NCBI GenBank assembly: GCA_937995595.1
Contig: CALKJW010000028.1
Location: 118,235-182,234 of the forward strand
Length of the DNA stretch: 64,000 bases
Direction: 5' to 3'
Source of the DNA: an uncultured Phycisphaerales bacterium
Lineage (GTDB): Bacteria > Planctomycetota > Phycisphaerae > Phycisphaerales > UBA1924
Of the stretch, positions 14,893-24,301 are shown piece by piece. Each line of letters opens with the position of its first letter. The first letter of the stretch is position 1. Below the pieces are notes generated by a model. It worked only from the letters and a program-made list of their open reading frames with translations. It had not been told where the DNA came from and ran no database searches. The position numbers and the translations under genes are program-made.

Positions 14893-15801
14893 TCACCGCC
14901 GCCGACGGCCCGCCGCCACAGCGCCCAGCCCCAGCACCGCCGCGCCCGACGGCGCGGGGATCTCGAAGTACCCGTCGTACGTGAACCGCCGGATCTCCGC
15001 GTCCTGCGCCGAGACGCTGTTCACCGCGACCGCCCCGTTCATCCCGCCGCCGCTGAGCACGAGGTTGGCAAACGGCGCGATCACCGCGCCGTTGAACGAG
15101 TTGTTCACCAGCAGGCTCGTCGCGTCCGGCATGTTCCACAGGATGCGCGACGAGTTGGACTGGTTGAACCCGCCGATGATGTTCGGCGGCGCGACCAGGT
15201 CCACCACGCCCCCGTCCGACAGCACGTTGATGATCACGCTGTCGGCCGCGCCGAAGTTCAGGTTCAACTGCCCCAGCGACTGCATCGCCGCCGCCGTGAT
15301 CGTGTACACCGCCACGTTCTGACCGCCCAGCAGCACCGGCGACGCGCTCATGTTCCCCGCGCCGTCCACCGTCCCGTTGGGCGTCAGCGTCGCCAGGTAC
15401 GCGCTCGCGGCCTCCAACTGCGCGAAGATCGACGCGACCTGCGCCGTCACCGACGGGTCCGAGACCAGCACGCCCCCGCCGTTCAGGTTCAGCGTGCCCG
15501 CGTTCGACCCCTGCAGGCGGACGTTCCCGCCGTTGTTCACCTGAATGTTCCCCGACGTGATGCTGCCACCGACCGCCAGCCCGACGTTGCCCGACGCCGT
15601 CACGCCCTGCACGGCGTAGTTCGACGTCCCGGCGAGATTCCCGCCGACGATCGCGCTCCCGTCCACCTCCGACGAACTCGTCAGGTTGGTACGGACGATC
15701 AGGTTCCACTCCGCAAGCGGGCCCGTGCCCGCGAGGGCGGCGGTGCTGGTGGCACCAGCCACGGCGGCGGCGATACCGCCGCGGGTCAGGTTCGTGCGCA
15801 T
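14893..15801 (-). CDS. Secreted choice-of-anchor A family protein with PEP-CTERM-like tail
   Basis: 302 residues. Signal peptide at 1-24 (LTRGGIAAAVAGATSTAALA). The middle matches the choice-of-anchor A domain: LAEWNLIVRTNLTSSSEVDG, repeated GGN/GNV beta-helix-like turns, then FNGAVIAPFANLVLSGGGMNGAV. The C-terminus, EIPAPSGAAVLGLGAVAAGRRRR, has Pro-Ala-Pro, a hydrophobic segment and an Arg cluster, the layout of PEP-CTERM/exosortase signals. Likely a surface or exopolysaccharide-associated protein. No exosortase gene is visible nearby. Confidence 0.8.
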   Translation of the reverse strand: MRTNLTRGGIAAAVAGATSTAALAGTGPLAEWNLIVRTNLTSSSEVDGSAIVGGNLAGTSNYAVQGVTASGNVGLAVGGSITSGNIQVNNGGNVRLQGSNAGTLNLNGGGVLVSDPSVTAQVASIFAQLEAASAYLATLTPNGTVDGAGNMSASPVLLGGQNVAVYTITAAAMQSLGQLNLNFGAADSVIINVLSDGGVVDLVAPPNIIGGFNQSNSSRILWNMPDATSLLVNNSFNGAVIAPFANLVLSGGGMNGAVAVNSVSAQDAEIRRFTYDGYFEIPAPSGAAVLGLGAVAAGRRRR

Positions 15802-16100
15802 CGGGTTCTCTCCTCTCGTCTCGGCGCCGCGTCGCCGCGGCGGCTCTCTCAGTTTCGAACCCTACCGCCCCCGGTTCCCGAGTCAACGCGGTTTTTGTTC
15901 CGATCCCGCTCGCCGCCGCCGTCTTCACGCCCCCCGAGCGCGCCGAGCGTGAACCTGGGCAATCTGCGCCGGTTCTGAGGCTTGACGCGTCCGCGCGGCG
16001 CTCCCCGTGCGGGGCCGACCCGCCCGACGCCCGTCAAACCACGCCGCGCTCCGGCCGATCTGAACGAACGCCGCGTGCCGCGCGCCCCGCTGGAGAGACG

Positions 16101-16661
16101 ATGCGCCGAGCCTTCACGCTCATCGAACTGATCGTCGTGATCGTCGTCCTGGCGATCCTCTCGGGCGCGGCGATCGTCCGCTACTACGACCACGCCGACA
16201 GGGCGCGCAGCGCGGCCGACTCGGGCGCGCTGGCCGGCATCAACGAAGCGCTCAACCAGAAGTACCTCGCCAACCGCATGAACAACGCGCCCTCGGCGTC
16301 GTGGGTCACGCTCCCCGCGCACGTCGCGCCCGCGCTGGAGTTCGACGCCCTGCCCTTGGGCATCTCCATCGACGGCGCGCAGTTCATCGACCAGCGCGGC
16401 AACCGCTACGACTTCATCGCCGAGTCCGCGACCGCCCCCGCCCGCATCGCGCTCGCCGCGGCCGGCGGCGCCGCGGGCAGCGGCAGCGGGGGGGGCGCCG
16501 CGAGCGGCGGGAGCGGCGGCAGCGGGAGCAGCGGGAGCGGCGGCAGCGGCGCGGGCGCGGCGTCGATCCACCCCGCCCTCGCGCTCGCGCTGCTCGCGCC
16601 CTTCGCGCTGCGCCCCACCCGCGCCGACCGCAAGGCCGAACCATGCCCCGCGCGCCGGTAA
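16101..16661 (+). CDS. Prepilin-like protein with GlyGly-CTERM-like tail
   Basis: 186 residues. The N-terminus [20 protein letters not shown] is a classic type IV prepilin/pseudopilin signal (cleavage expected before Phe5, then N-methylation, Glu at +5). The body (30-120) resembles a short GspG/GspH-like pseudopilin domain. Residues 122-153 are almost only Gly, Ser and Ala; 156-171 are hydrophobic (HPALALALLAPFAL); the last 15 are basic. Gly-rich stretch, membrane helix and basic end is the layout of GlyGly-CTERM sorting signals, which rhombosortases cleave. The next gene, overlapping by 19 bp, is a rhomboid. A protein with sorting signals at both ends is unusual. Confidence 0.75.
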   Translation: MRRAFTLIELIVVIVVLAILSGAAIVRYYDHADRARSAADSGALAGINEALNQKYLANRMNNAPSASWVTLPAHVAPALEFDALPLGISIDGAQFIDQRGNRYDFIAESATAPARIALAAAGGAAGSGSGGGAASGGSGGSGSSGSGGSGAGAASIHPALALALLAPFALRPTRADRKAEPCPARR

Positions 16662-17221
16662 CGATCACCGTCGCGCTGCTCGCGGCCCTCGCGACCGCCC
16701 TCCTTCGCAACCGACCCGACCTCTGGTTCGCGCCGCTGCAGGCTCTGGTCCACGCCGACGCCGCCCACCTGCTCGGCGACCTGCTCGCGCTGCTGGCCAT
16801 CGGCCTGTGGCTCGAACCGCGCGCCGGCTCGCGACGATGGGCCGCGTGGCTCGCGTGCGGCGTCGCCGCGTCGCACCTCGCGCACGCCGCGCTGCACCCG
16901 GAGCACGCGCACCTGCTGGGCCTGAGCGCCGCGGTCTACACCGCAGCCTTCGCGGGCCTGTGCGCGGGCCCGCCCGACGGCGAGCCCGGCGCGCGGGCGC
17001 GGGTCATCGTGGCAACCGTTCTCACCCTCGCGCTGGCCGATGAACTCCTCCGCGGCCATTCCGCGTGGCGCGGCGCGTTCGGCGCGCACTTCGCCGCGCC
17101 CGTCGCCGTCCACGCCGTGCCGTGGGTGCACGCCGTCGCCGCGACCGTGGGCCTCGCCCTCGGCCTGTGCGCCCGTTCTGCGCCCCAGTCGCCCGCCGCA
17201 GAGCCGTCGGCCGCACGGTGA
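16643..17221 (+). CDS. Small rhomboid-family protein, candidate rhombosortase
   Basis: 192 residues with about five or six membrane helices. HADAAHLLGDLLALLAIGLWLE (residues 37-58) corresponds to the rhomboid helix with HxxxxHLxxN, although the Asn is Asp46 here. GLSAAVYTAAFAG (93-105) provides a plausible nucleophile Ser95 in a GxSx motif (Ala replaces the usual Gly after it). WVHAVAATVGLALG (161-174) supplies His163 as the partner. The small size and six-helix layout fit rhombosortase-like rhomboids rather than GlpG. ATG 16643 overlaps the end of the prepilin-like gene, implying coupled synthesis with its likely substrate. The Gly-to-Ala and Asn-to-Asp changes leave activity uncertain. Confidence 0.68.
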   Translation: MPRAPVTITVALLAALATALLRNRPDLWFAPLQALVHADAAHLLGDLLALLAIGLWLEPRAGSRRWAAWLACGVAASHLAHAALHPEHAHLLGLSAAVYTAAFAGLCAGPPDGEPGARARVIVATVLTLALADELLRGHSAWRGAFGAHFAAPVAVHAVPWVHAVAATVGLALGLCARSAPQSPAAEPSAAR

Positions 17222-17402
17222 AGACCGCGCGGCAAACTGGAGCAGCGACACGGCTTGGCGCGTCCGAGAACCGCGCGCCGGGCGCCGCGAACGTGGCCGC
17301 GGCGCGCCGTGAATGCGACCGTTGAGTGTCCGCCGCGCCCCGCACCCACGCGGGTTCCGCGGCGGCCACGGCACGCTCGCAGCATTCATACAGGAGTCGC
17401 GC

Positions 17403-18149
17403 ATGAACACCTTCGCACGGACGCTGACCGCCGCTTCGCTGTTCGCCCTCGCCGCCTCGGCGGGCACCGCCGCCGCCGACGTCATGGCCCGCGGCGGCAT
17501 GTCCTCCCTCGACGCCACGGTCGTCTTCCAGCGCGACGGCTCCAACCTCGTCGTGACGCTCGTCAACAGCTCCGCCGCCGACGTGCTCGTGCCGGCCGAC
17601 GTCCTGACGGGCGTGTTCTTCAGCATCGCCGGCCCCACGCTGCCTCTGGTCGCTCACAGCGCATCGCTCGCCGAAGGCTCGATCGTCCGCTGGGGCGCGT
17701 CCGAGGTCGGCGGCGGCGTCGGCGGCGAGTGGGCCTTCCGCGCGGGGCTGTCCGGCGCGCCCGGCGGCGCGTCCTACGGCATCTCCGCCGCCGGGCTGGG
17801 CCTGTTCGGCCCGCACGACGCCTTCCCCGGCGCCAACCTGCACGGACAGAACGGCCCGCAGGGGCTCGACTACGGCCTGCTCTCGGCGGGCGACAACCCG
17901 CAGACCGGCAACACGCCGGTCACCGGGCACTTCCCGCTCATCCAGTCCGGCGTCGTGTTCACGCTCTCCGGCCTGCCCGTCGATTTCGACATGGCCTCCA
18001 TCAACAACGTCTGGGTGCAGTACGGCACCTCGCTCTCCGAGCCTTCGTACGTCGTCCCAATCATCAGCGTCCCCGCCCCGGGCGCGGGCGCCGCGCTGGC
18101 CGCCGGCGCGCTCTTCGCGGCACGCCGCCGCCGCACGACCCGTCGCTGA
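17403..18149 (+). CDS. Secreted protein with PEP-CTERM-like (exosortase-type) tail
   Basis: 248 residues from ATG 17403. Signal peptide at about 1-25 (LTAASLFALAASAGTAAA). The beta-rich body includes LVVTLVNSSAADVLVPADVL, a GGEWAFR segment and a GISAAGLGLFG segment. It resembles exosortase-dependent surface proteins reported from planctomycetes; XDD4-type is my best guess from memory. The tail VPAPGAGAALAAGALFAARRRR has the Pro, hydrophobic and Arg layout of a sorting signal. Probably exported and attached at the surface or cleaved there. Confidence 0.72.
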   Translation: MNTFARTLTAASLFALAASAGTAAADVMARGGMSSLDATVVFQRDGSNLVVTLVNSSAADVLVPADVLTGVFFSIAGPTLPLVAHSASLAEGSIVRWGASEVGGGVGGEWAFRAGLSGAPGGASYGISAAGLGLFGPHDAFPGANLHGQNGPQGLDYGLLSAGDNPQTGNTPVTGHFPLIQSGVVFTLSGLPVDFDMASINNVWVQYGTSLSEPSYVVPIISVPAPGAGAALAAGALFAARRRRTTRR

Positions 18150-18170
18150 GCCGCGCACCTACCGCGGGAC

Positions 18171-18578
18171 TCACTCTCGATTCATCGGCGGCAGGCGGTC
18201 CGCCGCGCGCCCCGCCGCCGCGTCCGCCTTCAGACGCTCGATCGCGTCCAGAATCTCCACAAACCGCTCCCCGAACGGCGTGAACGCGTACTCGACCCGC
18301 GGCGGGACCTCCGGGTACACGCGCTTGTCGAGGATCCCGAACCGCAGCATCTTCGCCAGCCGCTCGCTGAGCACCTTGGGCGTGAGCCCCGCGGCCGAGC
18401 GCGCCAGCGCGCCCGGACGGTTCACGCCGCGACGGATCTGCGCCAGCACGTGCACCGACCACTTGCACCCGACGATCGACTCCACCATCGCGCCCACGTC
18501 GGGCCCGGGCCGCGCCGCCGGTCCCTTCCCCTTCGCGCCCGGCGACGACGCCGCGGCCTTGGTTCTCGCTCTGGCCAT
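18171..18578 (-). CDS. HxlR family transcriptional regulator
   Basis: 135 residues. A winged helix with IVGCKWSVHVLAQIRRGVNR, GLTPKVLSERLAKMLRFGIL and the wing PPRVEYAFTPFGERF, the standard HxlR order. HxlR proteins often respond to thiol-reactive or redox stress and control a divergent gene. Here the divergent gene is a CxxC thioredoxin-like protein, which is its likely target. The 201 bp between them contains the AT-richer TTCTACCAAAAAGTGCATG at about 18663, a possible operator region. Confidence 0.87.
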   Translation of the reverse strand: MARARTKAAASSPGAKGKGPAARPGPDVGAMVESIVGCKWSVHVLAQIRRGVNRPGALARSAAGLTPKVLSERLAKMLRFGILDKRVYPEVPPRVEYAFTPFGERFVEILDAIERLKADAAAGRAADRLPPMNRE

Positions 18579-18779
18579 GCCGGAATCGTACCGCGCAGCG
18601 CGCCGCCGCGCGCCGTCGCCTGTTCGTGCCGCGTGACCCGCGCCAGCGCGGCCGCCGCGCCATGTTCTACCAAAAAGTGCATGCCGGACTCGCCCCGCGC
18701 GGCTTGCTCCGCCCGCGCGGCGCGCCACCATCTCGCACGCGGGCGCACGCCGCGCCCGCGCCATCGAAAGGAGCAGACC

Positions 18780-19016
18780 ATGAAGACCAAGGCGACGTTC
18801 TATCACGCGGGGTGCCCGGTGTGCACCGCCGCCGAGCAGATGGTGGCCGGCGCGCTCGACACGTCGCGCTTCGACGTGCAGGTCGTCCACCTCGGCAAGG
18901 ACAAGGGCCGGATCGCCGAGGCCGAACGCAGCGGCGTCAGGAGCGTCCCCGCGCTCGTCATCGAGGGCAAGCCGTTCCACATCAACTTCGGCGCCGCCCT
19001 CTCCGACCTCAAGTAA
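18780..19016 (+). CDS. Thioredoxin/glutaredoxin-like small redox protein
   Basis: 78 residues with a good ribosome site (AAAGGAG) before ATG 18780. The thioredoxin-fold signature is FYHAGCPVCTAAEQM (CPVC at 12-15), with the cis-Pro in RSVPALVIEGKPFHINFG. It is probably a thiol-disulfide carrier. Its divergent position next to an HxlR regulator suggests induction by electrophile or redox stress. Confidence 0.82.
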   Translation: MKTKATFYHAGCPVCTAAEQMVAGALDTSRFDVQVVHLGKDKGRIAEAERSGVRSVPALVIEGKPFHINFGAALSDLK

Positions 19017-19116
19017 GCGCCCGCACCGCCCGAACGCCCAGCGCCGGGGCCATGCCCGTGCCGCCACGGCCCCGGCGCTGCCGCCGCGCCACGGGTCGGC
19101 CTCATCCCGCGCCCGC

Positions 19117-19135
19117 ATCGGACCGATAGTCCGAT
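19117..19135 (+). promoter_or_regulatory. Hairpin directly before the YjfB-like start codon
   Basis: ATCGGAC and GTCCGAT form a perfect 7 bp stem around CGATA, ending two bases before ATG 19137. Any ribosome-binding site would be inside the stem, so this could limit translation. No good Shine-Dalgarno sequence is visible outside it. Confidence 0.35.
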
Positions 19136-19136
19136 C

Positions 19137-19355
19137 ATGGAAGCCGCATTCTCCGCCATCGCCAAAGCCTCGCTCCAGTCGCAGGTGTCCTACGCCGTGG
19201 CGGCCAAGGCCCTCGACTCGGCACGCCAGCAGGGCGATGCCGCGGTCGCGCTGCTCGCCGCGGCGGGCAAGGTGCAGGAAGCGGCGCTCGAGTCGGGGCG
19301 CGAAGGCGGCCCGTCGATCTCCGACGACCGCGGCGGGCTGGACGTGACGGCCTGA
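19137..19355 (+). CDS. YjfB-like putative motility protein
   Basis: 72 residues, mostly one helix. The pattern AIAKASLQSQVSYAVAAKALDSARQQGDAAVALL matches the small YjfB family annotated as putative motility proteins. A disordered tail (SGREGGPSISDDRGG) follows. The biochemical role is unknown; the family is often found in flagellated bacteria, which fits the Maf/neu cluster in this window. Confidence 0.68.
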   Translation: MEAAFSAIAKASLQSQVSYAVAAKALDSARQQGDAAVALLAAAGKVQEAALESGREGGPSISDDRGGLDVTA

Positions 19356-19768
19356 TCGCGTCACCGCCGCGCACGCCCGAAACAGGCGCTGCGGCCCACC
19401 AGTAATCGACCTTGACCCGTGGGCGTGACAGCGCGGATGTCCGTGCGCGATCTGCACGCCACAGCGGAGCGCATCGAGTTCGCCGGTGTGGCGGGCTGGG
19501 TCCTCGTCGCGGCGGTTGCGTGGTGGATCAGCGCAAACGGGTCGCGCTGCGGCCCGAAGCCGGAAACCCCCGTGTGCAGGCGGCCCTGCCAAACCGGCAG
19601 ATTGACCCTGCCCCGCGTGCGCGTGCAGCCTTTCCCGTGACCACTCCACAACCAGCCCGGCCTCGCACCGCGGTCTGCCCTTCCGAGAGGGGCCGGCGGG
19701 GGGGGTGTCACCCGGCCACAGCGAATGATCCTGTGGCGCGCGGGTTGCATGCAGTCCACCAACGGTCG

Positions 19769-19840
19769 TGGTGCCGGGCGAAGTTCGGGAGTGGGACGGA
19801 GGCCATGCCTGCCTCCATCCGCCCGGCGCGGCCGGCACCA
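19769..19840. promoter_or_regulatory. Inverted repeat in the clpB leader region
   Basis: The 512 bp between the YjfB-like gene and clpB contain no gene I can support. Close to clpB, TGGTGCCGG (19769-19777) and CCGGCACCA (19832-19840) pair, with GCCGGGCG/CGCCCGGC and GGAGGC/GCCTCC nested inside, giving a long branched hairpin ending 27 bp before ATG 19868. A poly-G run and GGCCGG/CCGGCC lie near 19690-19725. No CIRCE-type heat-shock operator was seen. Confidence 0.4.
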
Positions 19841-19867
19841 CTTTGCCTCGCATCAAGGACACACACC

Positions 19868-22567
19868 ATGCGCCCAGACCGCTTCACCACGCTCGCCCAG
19901 CAGGCCCTCGCCGATGCGCAGGCCGACGCGATGTCGCGCCAGAATCCCGAAGTCACCGGCCTGCACCTGCTGGCCGCGATGCTCAAGGAAAAGGGCGGGA
20001 GCGCTTGGTCGCTCATCGACAAGGTCGCGGGCAACGCGGCGCGCGTCGCGCAACTCGTCGAGACCGAACTCGGCCGTCTGCCCACGACCTCCAGCGGCGC
20101 GGGGCAGGCCGGCCGCGCGCTCATGGACATCCTCGGCCGCGCCGAGCAGGAAACCAAGAAACTCGGCGACTCCTTCATCTCGACCGAGCACCTGCTGCTG
20201 GCGCTCGCCGACGCGAGCGGGCCCGCGAAGGACCTGCTCTCGACGGTGGGGGGGGCCGACCGCAAGCGACTCGAGCAGGCGATCAAGCAGGTCCGCGAGG
20301 CCTCGGGCGTGCAGAACGTCACCGACCAGAACGCCGAGAGCCAGTACGAAGCGCTCAAGAAGTACTCCATCGACCTGACCGAGAAGGCCCAGCAGGGCAA
20401 ACTCGACCCGGTGATCGGGCGCGATGAAGAGATCCGGCGGTGCATCCAGGTGCTGAGCCGGCGCACCAAGAACAACCCCGTGCTCATCGGCGAGCCCGGC
20501 GTCGGCAAGACCGCCATCGCCGAGGGCCTCGCCCTCCGCATCGTCAACGGCGACTGCCCCGAGTCGATGCGCGACGTCCGCATCGTCGCGCTCGACGTCG
20601 GCCAGCTGCTCGCCGGCGCCAAGTACCGCGGCGAGTTTGAAGAGCGCCTCAAGGCCGTCCTGCGCGAGGTGCAGGCCAGCAAGGGCCAGATCATCCTGTT
20701 CATCGACGAACTGCACACCATCGTCGGCGCGGGCGCGGCCGAGGGCGCCGTGTCGGCGGGCAACCTCCTCAAGCCCGCGCTCTCCCGCGGCGAACTCCGC
20801 TGCATCGGCGCGACCACCCTCGACGAGTACCGCAAGCACATCGAGAAGGACCCCGCCTTCGAGCGGCGCTTCCAGCCCGTCTACGTCGATCAGCCCAGCG
20901 TCGAGGAGACCGTCGCCATCCTCCGCGGCCTCAAGCCGCGCTACGAGGCCCACCACGGCGTCCGCATCCTCGACGAGGCGATCCTCGCCGCGGCGCAGTT
21001 GAGCCACCGCTACATCGCCGACCGCTTCCTGCCCGACAAGGCCATCGACCTCATCGACGAGGCCGCGAGCAAACTGCGCATGGAGAACGACTCCATGCCC
21101 GGCCAGATCGACGAACTCCGCCGCCGGATCATGCAACTCGAGATCGAGCGCGAGGCGCTCAAGATCGAGTCCCAGGACAAGGGCGCGGGCGACGGCACGC
21201 GGCGCGAACTCGACCGCATCGAACGCGAACTCTCCGAACTCCAGGAGAAGAACCGCGCCCTCACCGCGCGCTGGGAGGCCGAGAAGAAGGACCTCGACGC
21301 CGTCAAGCACATCAAGGAGCAGATCGACGCGAAGAAGGTCGCGCTCGAACAGGCCCAGCGCCGCGGCGACCTCGAAACCGCCGCGCGCATCCAGTACGGC
21401 GAGATCCGCGACCTGGAGAAGAAACTCGCACAGGCCGAGGCCGCGATGGCCCAGCGCAAGGCGCGCGGCGACGCGCTGGTCAAGGAGGAGGTCGACGCCG
21501 AGGCCGTCGCCTCCATCGTCGCCAGGTGGACCGGCATCCCCGTCTCGCGCCTGGTCGAGAGCGAGCGCGACAAACTCGTCCGCATGGAGGAGCAACTCGC
21601 CAGGCGTGTCGTCGGGCAGGACGAGCCCCTCCGCGCCGTCGCCAACGCCGTCCGCCGCGCACGCTCGGGCCTTGGCGACCCCAACCGCCCGATCGGCAGC
21701 TTCCTCTTCCTCGGGCCCACCGGCGTCGGCAAGACCGAGACGTGCAGGGCGCTGGCCGAGTTCCTCTTCGACACCGAGGACGCGATGGTCCGCATCGACA
21801 TGAGCGAGTACATGGAGAAGCACGCGGTGTCGCGCATGATCGGCGCGCCCCCGGGCTACGTCGGCTACGACGAGGGCGGCGCGCTCACCGAGGCCATCCG
21901 CCGACGCCCCTACGCCGTCGTCCTCCTCGACGAGATCGAGAAGGCCCACCCCGACGTGTTCAACATCCTCCTGCAGGTCCTCGACGACGGACGGCTGACC
22001 GACGGCCAGGGCCGCACGGTCGACTTCAAGAACACCATCATCGTGATGACCAGCAACGTCGGCAGCCAGCAGATCCAGGAGATGGCCGACGCCGGCGCCG
22101 AGGACTGGGAGATCGAGGCCGCCGTGCGCGAACTGCTCCGCCGCGGGCCCGCCGCCATCGCCGTCGAGAAGATGGGCCGCGCCGCCGGCGCGCCCCAGCA
22201 GCTCACCGAGGCGCTCTCCGGCATGACCGGCGGCTTCATGCGGCCCGAACTGCTCAACCGCATCGACGAGGTCGTCGTCTTCCACCGCCTCAAGCGCGAG
22301 GACCTCGCACGCATCGTCGACATCCAGCTGGAGCGCCTCCGCAGGCGATTGGCCGAACGCGAGATGACCCTCGAACTCACCGACGCCGCCAAGGCCCAAC
22401 TCGCCGACGAGGGGTGGGACCCCGCCTTCGGCGCCCGCCCGCTCAAGCGCGCCATCCAGTCGCGCATCGAGAACCCCCTCGCCACCCGCATCCTCCAGGG
22501 CGAGTTCGGGCCCGGCGACCGCGTCCGCGTCGACTACCGCGGCAAGAGTTTCACCTTCGAGAAGTGA
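19868..22567 (+). CDS. clpB: ATP-dependent disaggregase ClpB
   Basis: 899 residues. A hexameric AAA+ machine that pulls proteins out of aggregates together with DnaK. Clp N domain at 1-150; first Walker [16 protein letters not shown] at 208-222, Walker [11 protein letters not shown]; coiled-coil middle domain about 405-530 (rich in Glu/Lys/Arg, [20 protein letters not shown] start); second Walker [11 protein letters not shown] at about 616, Walker [13 protein letters not shown], sensor-2 FGARPLKR near the end. An extra segment around residues 745-775 ([20 protein letters not shown]) is longer than in E. coli ClpB (857). ATG 19868 begins the conserved [11 protein letters not shown]. Confidence 0.96.
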   Translation: MRPDRFTTLAQQALADAQADAMSRQNPEVTGLHLLAAMLKEKGGSAWSLIDKVAGNAARVAQLVETELGRLPTTSSGAGQAGRALMDILGRAEQETKKLGDSFISTEHLLLALADASGPAKDLLSTVGGADRKRLEQAIKQVREASGVQNVTDQNAESQYEALKKYSIDLTEKAQQGKLDPVIGRDEEIRRCIQVLSRRTKNNPVLIGEPGVGKTAIAEGLALRIVNGDCPESMRDVRIVALDVGQLLAGAKYRGEFEERLKAVLREVQASKGQIILFIDELHTIVGAGAAEGAVSAGNLLKPALSRGELRCIGATTLDEYRKHIEKDPAFERRFQPVYVDQPSVEETVAILRGLKPRYEAHHGVRILDEAILAAAQLSHRYIADRFLPDKAIDLIDEAASKLRMENDSMPGQIDELRRRIMQLEIEREALKIESQDKGAGDGTRRELDRIERELSELQEKNRALTARWEAEKKDLDAVKHIKEQIDAKKVALEQAQRRGDLETAARIQYGEIRDLEKKLAQAEAAMAQRKARGDALVKEEVDAEAVASIVARWTGIPVSRLVESERDKLVRMEEQLARRVVGQDEPLRAVANAVRRARSGLGDPNRPIGSFLFLGPTGVGKTETCRALAEFLFDTEDAMVRIDMSEYMEKHAVSRMIGAPPGYVGYDEGGALTEAIRRRPYAVVLLDEIEKAHPDVFNILLQVLDDGRLTDGQGRTVDFKNTIIVMTSNVGSQQIQEMADAGAEDWEIEAAVRELLRRGPAAIAVEKMGRAAGAPQQLTEALSGMTGGFMRPELLNRIDEVVVFHRLKREDLARIVDIQLERLRRRLAEREMTLELTDAAKAQLADEGWDPAFGARPLKRAIQSRIENPLATRILQGEFGPGDRVRVDYRGKSFTFEK

Positions 22568-22665
22568 CCGCGCGCCGCCCCGGCGCAGCGAACCGGTGAA
22601 TATGATCGGACCCGCGGCGGGAACCCCTCCGCGGATCCTGTTCTTCTCCCCACGCGCGGAGCACC

Positions 22666-24078
22666 ATGGCACACGGCCCACTCGTCCGACCCGAGGAACT
22701 CGGCGCCCAGCAGCCGGTCGACGTGCTGCTCCGACCCCTCCGCCGCTTCCTCCGCTTCGAGGCCGCCGGCGGCATCCTCCTCCTGGTCATGTCCGGCCTC
22801 GCGCTGCTGTGGGCCAACTCCGCCTGGGGCGACTTCTACCACTACCTCTGGCACGAGACCAAACTCACCATCAGACTCTCCCGGTGGGAGATCGCCTGGT
22901 CTGTCGGCCACTGGATCAACGACCTGCTCATGGCCGTCTTCTTCCTCGTGGTCGGCCTCGAAATCAAGCGCGAACTCATCCTCGGCGAACTCGCCTCGCC
23001 CAAGAAGGCCGCCGTCCCCATCATCGCCGCCGTCGGCGGCATGGCCGTCCCCGCGGGCCTGTTCGCCGCGTTCACCCTCGGCAGGCCCGAACTCCGCGGC
23101 TGGGGCGTGCCCATGGCCACCGACATCGCCTTCGCGCTCGGCGCGCTGGCCGTCATGGGCCGACGCGTCCCCTTCGGCCTGCGCGTCTTCCTCGCCTCGC
23201 TGGCCATCATCGACGACCTCGGGGCCCTGCTCGTCATCGCCATCTTCTACACCGACCAACTCCACCTCGAATACCTCGCCGGCGCGGCGGGAGTCCTCGC
23301 CCTCCTCGCCGGGCACAACCTCATCGGCGTCCGACGCGCCCACGTCTACTTCGTCTGGGGCGCGGTCCTCTGGTTCCTGGTCTACAAGTCCGGCGTCCAC
23401 TCCACCATCGCCGGCGTCCTCCTCGCCGCGACCATCCCCGCACGCACACGCGTCGACGGGCGCGAGTTCGTCTCCGGCGTCCGCGGCATGCTCGAAGCCT
23501 TCGTCCGCTCCGGCGAGCAGGGCGCGAGCATCGTCACCAACACCCGCCAGCAGGGCGCGGTCAAGGCCATCGAGACCTACTGCGACGGCGTGCAGACCCC
23601 CCTGCAGAAGATCGAGTACGCGCTCCTTCCCTGGTCGGCGTTTCTCATCGTCCCGCTCTTCGCCCTGGCCAACGCCGGCGTCGTCATCGGCGGCGGGCAC
23701 GGCGCCGACGAGGCCGCCGACCCCGCCCACGCCGCCGGCCTGCTCGACATGCTCCTCTCGCCCATGAGCTTCGGCATCATCACCGGCCTGGTCGTCGGCA
23801 AACCCGTCGGCATCTTCGGCGCAACGTGGCTCGCCGTGCGCCTCGGCGTCGGCGTCCTGCCCGACGGCGTGCGATGGCGTCACCTGCTCGGCGCGGGATT
23901 CCTCGGCGGCATCGGCTTCACCATGTCCCTGTTCATCGCCGGTCTGGCCTACCCCGACGCCGCGCACCTCAACGCCGCCAAGGCCGCCGTGCTCGGCGGC
24001 TCGGCGATCGCCGGCCTGATCGGCGCGGCCATCCTGATGACCGGCGCGCCCGTCGTCGAGGACGACAGCGCGCACTGA
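22666..24078 (+). CDS. nhaA: Na+/H+ antiporter NhaA
   Basis: 470 residues, about 12 membrane helices. Exchanges one Na+ (or Li+) for two H+ at the inner membrane. Key segments are INDLLMAVFFLVVGLEIKREL, the helix IV motif ATDIAFALGAL, and the ion-binding pair in LAIIDDLGALLVIAIFYT. The end has GFLGGIGFTMSLFIAGLAY. An insert at about 275-310 (VRSGEQGASIVTNTRQQGAV) in the cytoplasmic loop, and a GGGHGADEAADPAHAAG loop, are longer than in E. coli. It follows clpB by about 100 bp. Confidence 0.95.
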   Translation: MAHGPLVRPEELGAQQPVDVLLRPLRRFLRFEAAGGILLLVMSGLALLWANSAWGDFYHYLWHETKLTIRLSRWEIAWSVGHWINDLLMAVFFLVVGLEIKRELILGELASPKKAAVPIIAAVGGMAVPAGLFAAFTLGRPELRGWGVPMATDIAFALGALAVMGRRVPFGLRVFLASLAIIDDLGALLVIAIFYTDQLHLEYLAGAAGVLALLAGHNLIGVRRAHVYFVWGAVLWFLVYKSGVHSTIAGVLLAATIPARTRVDGREFVSGVRGMLEAFVRSGEQGASIVTNTRQQGAVKAIETYCDGVQTPLQKIEYALLPWSAFLIVPLFALANAGVVIGGGHGADEAADPAHAAGLLDMLLSPMSFGIITGLVVGKPVGIFGATWLAVRLGVGVLPDGVRWRHLLGAGFLGGIGFTMSLFIAGLAYPDAAHLNAAKAAVLGGSAIAGLIGAAILMTGAPVVEDDSAH

Positions 24079-24127
24079 TGCGACACGGACTCCCGCCCGA
24101 CCCCGGGCCGATGGTTCGAAGGCAGGA

Positions 24128-24243
24128 CTCACCGCCGAGCCGCCGTGGACGCAGAGCAGGCGGGAGGCACGGAAGACCGACCGCAAATCCACAATCGTTC
24201 GAAATCCCTGATGACTCCGCGCTCTCCGCGCCCCCGCGGTGAG
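24128..24243. repeat. ACCGC-type palindromic dispersed repeat, copy 3
   Basis: Left arm CTCACCGCCGAGCCGCCG; right arm GCGCTCTCCGCGCCCCCGCG followed by GTGAGG. The centre GGAAGACCGACCGC and a downstream GATGACTC/TGTGACTC block match copy 2 closely. The element sits between convergent nhaA and neuC, where it may help terminate transcription. Confidence 0.6.
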
Positions 24244-24301
24244 GTCCTTTCGATCCTCCCTGCAACCCGAGTTTCATCGGGAAGGCGTCCGACGCCCCCG
24301 A

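Noticed and set aside
19419..19640. Possible 73-codon membrane peptide upstream of clpB
   Set aside because: One hydrophobic stretch only, no ribosome site, and a Cys/Pro-rich tail typical of chance frames.
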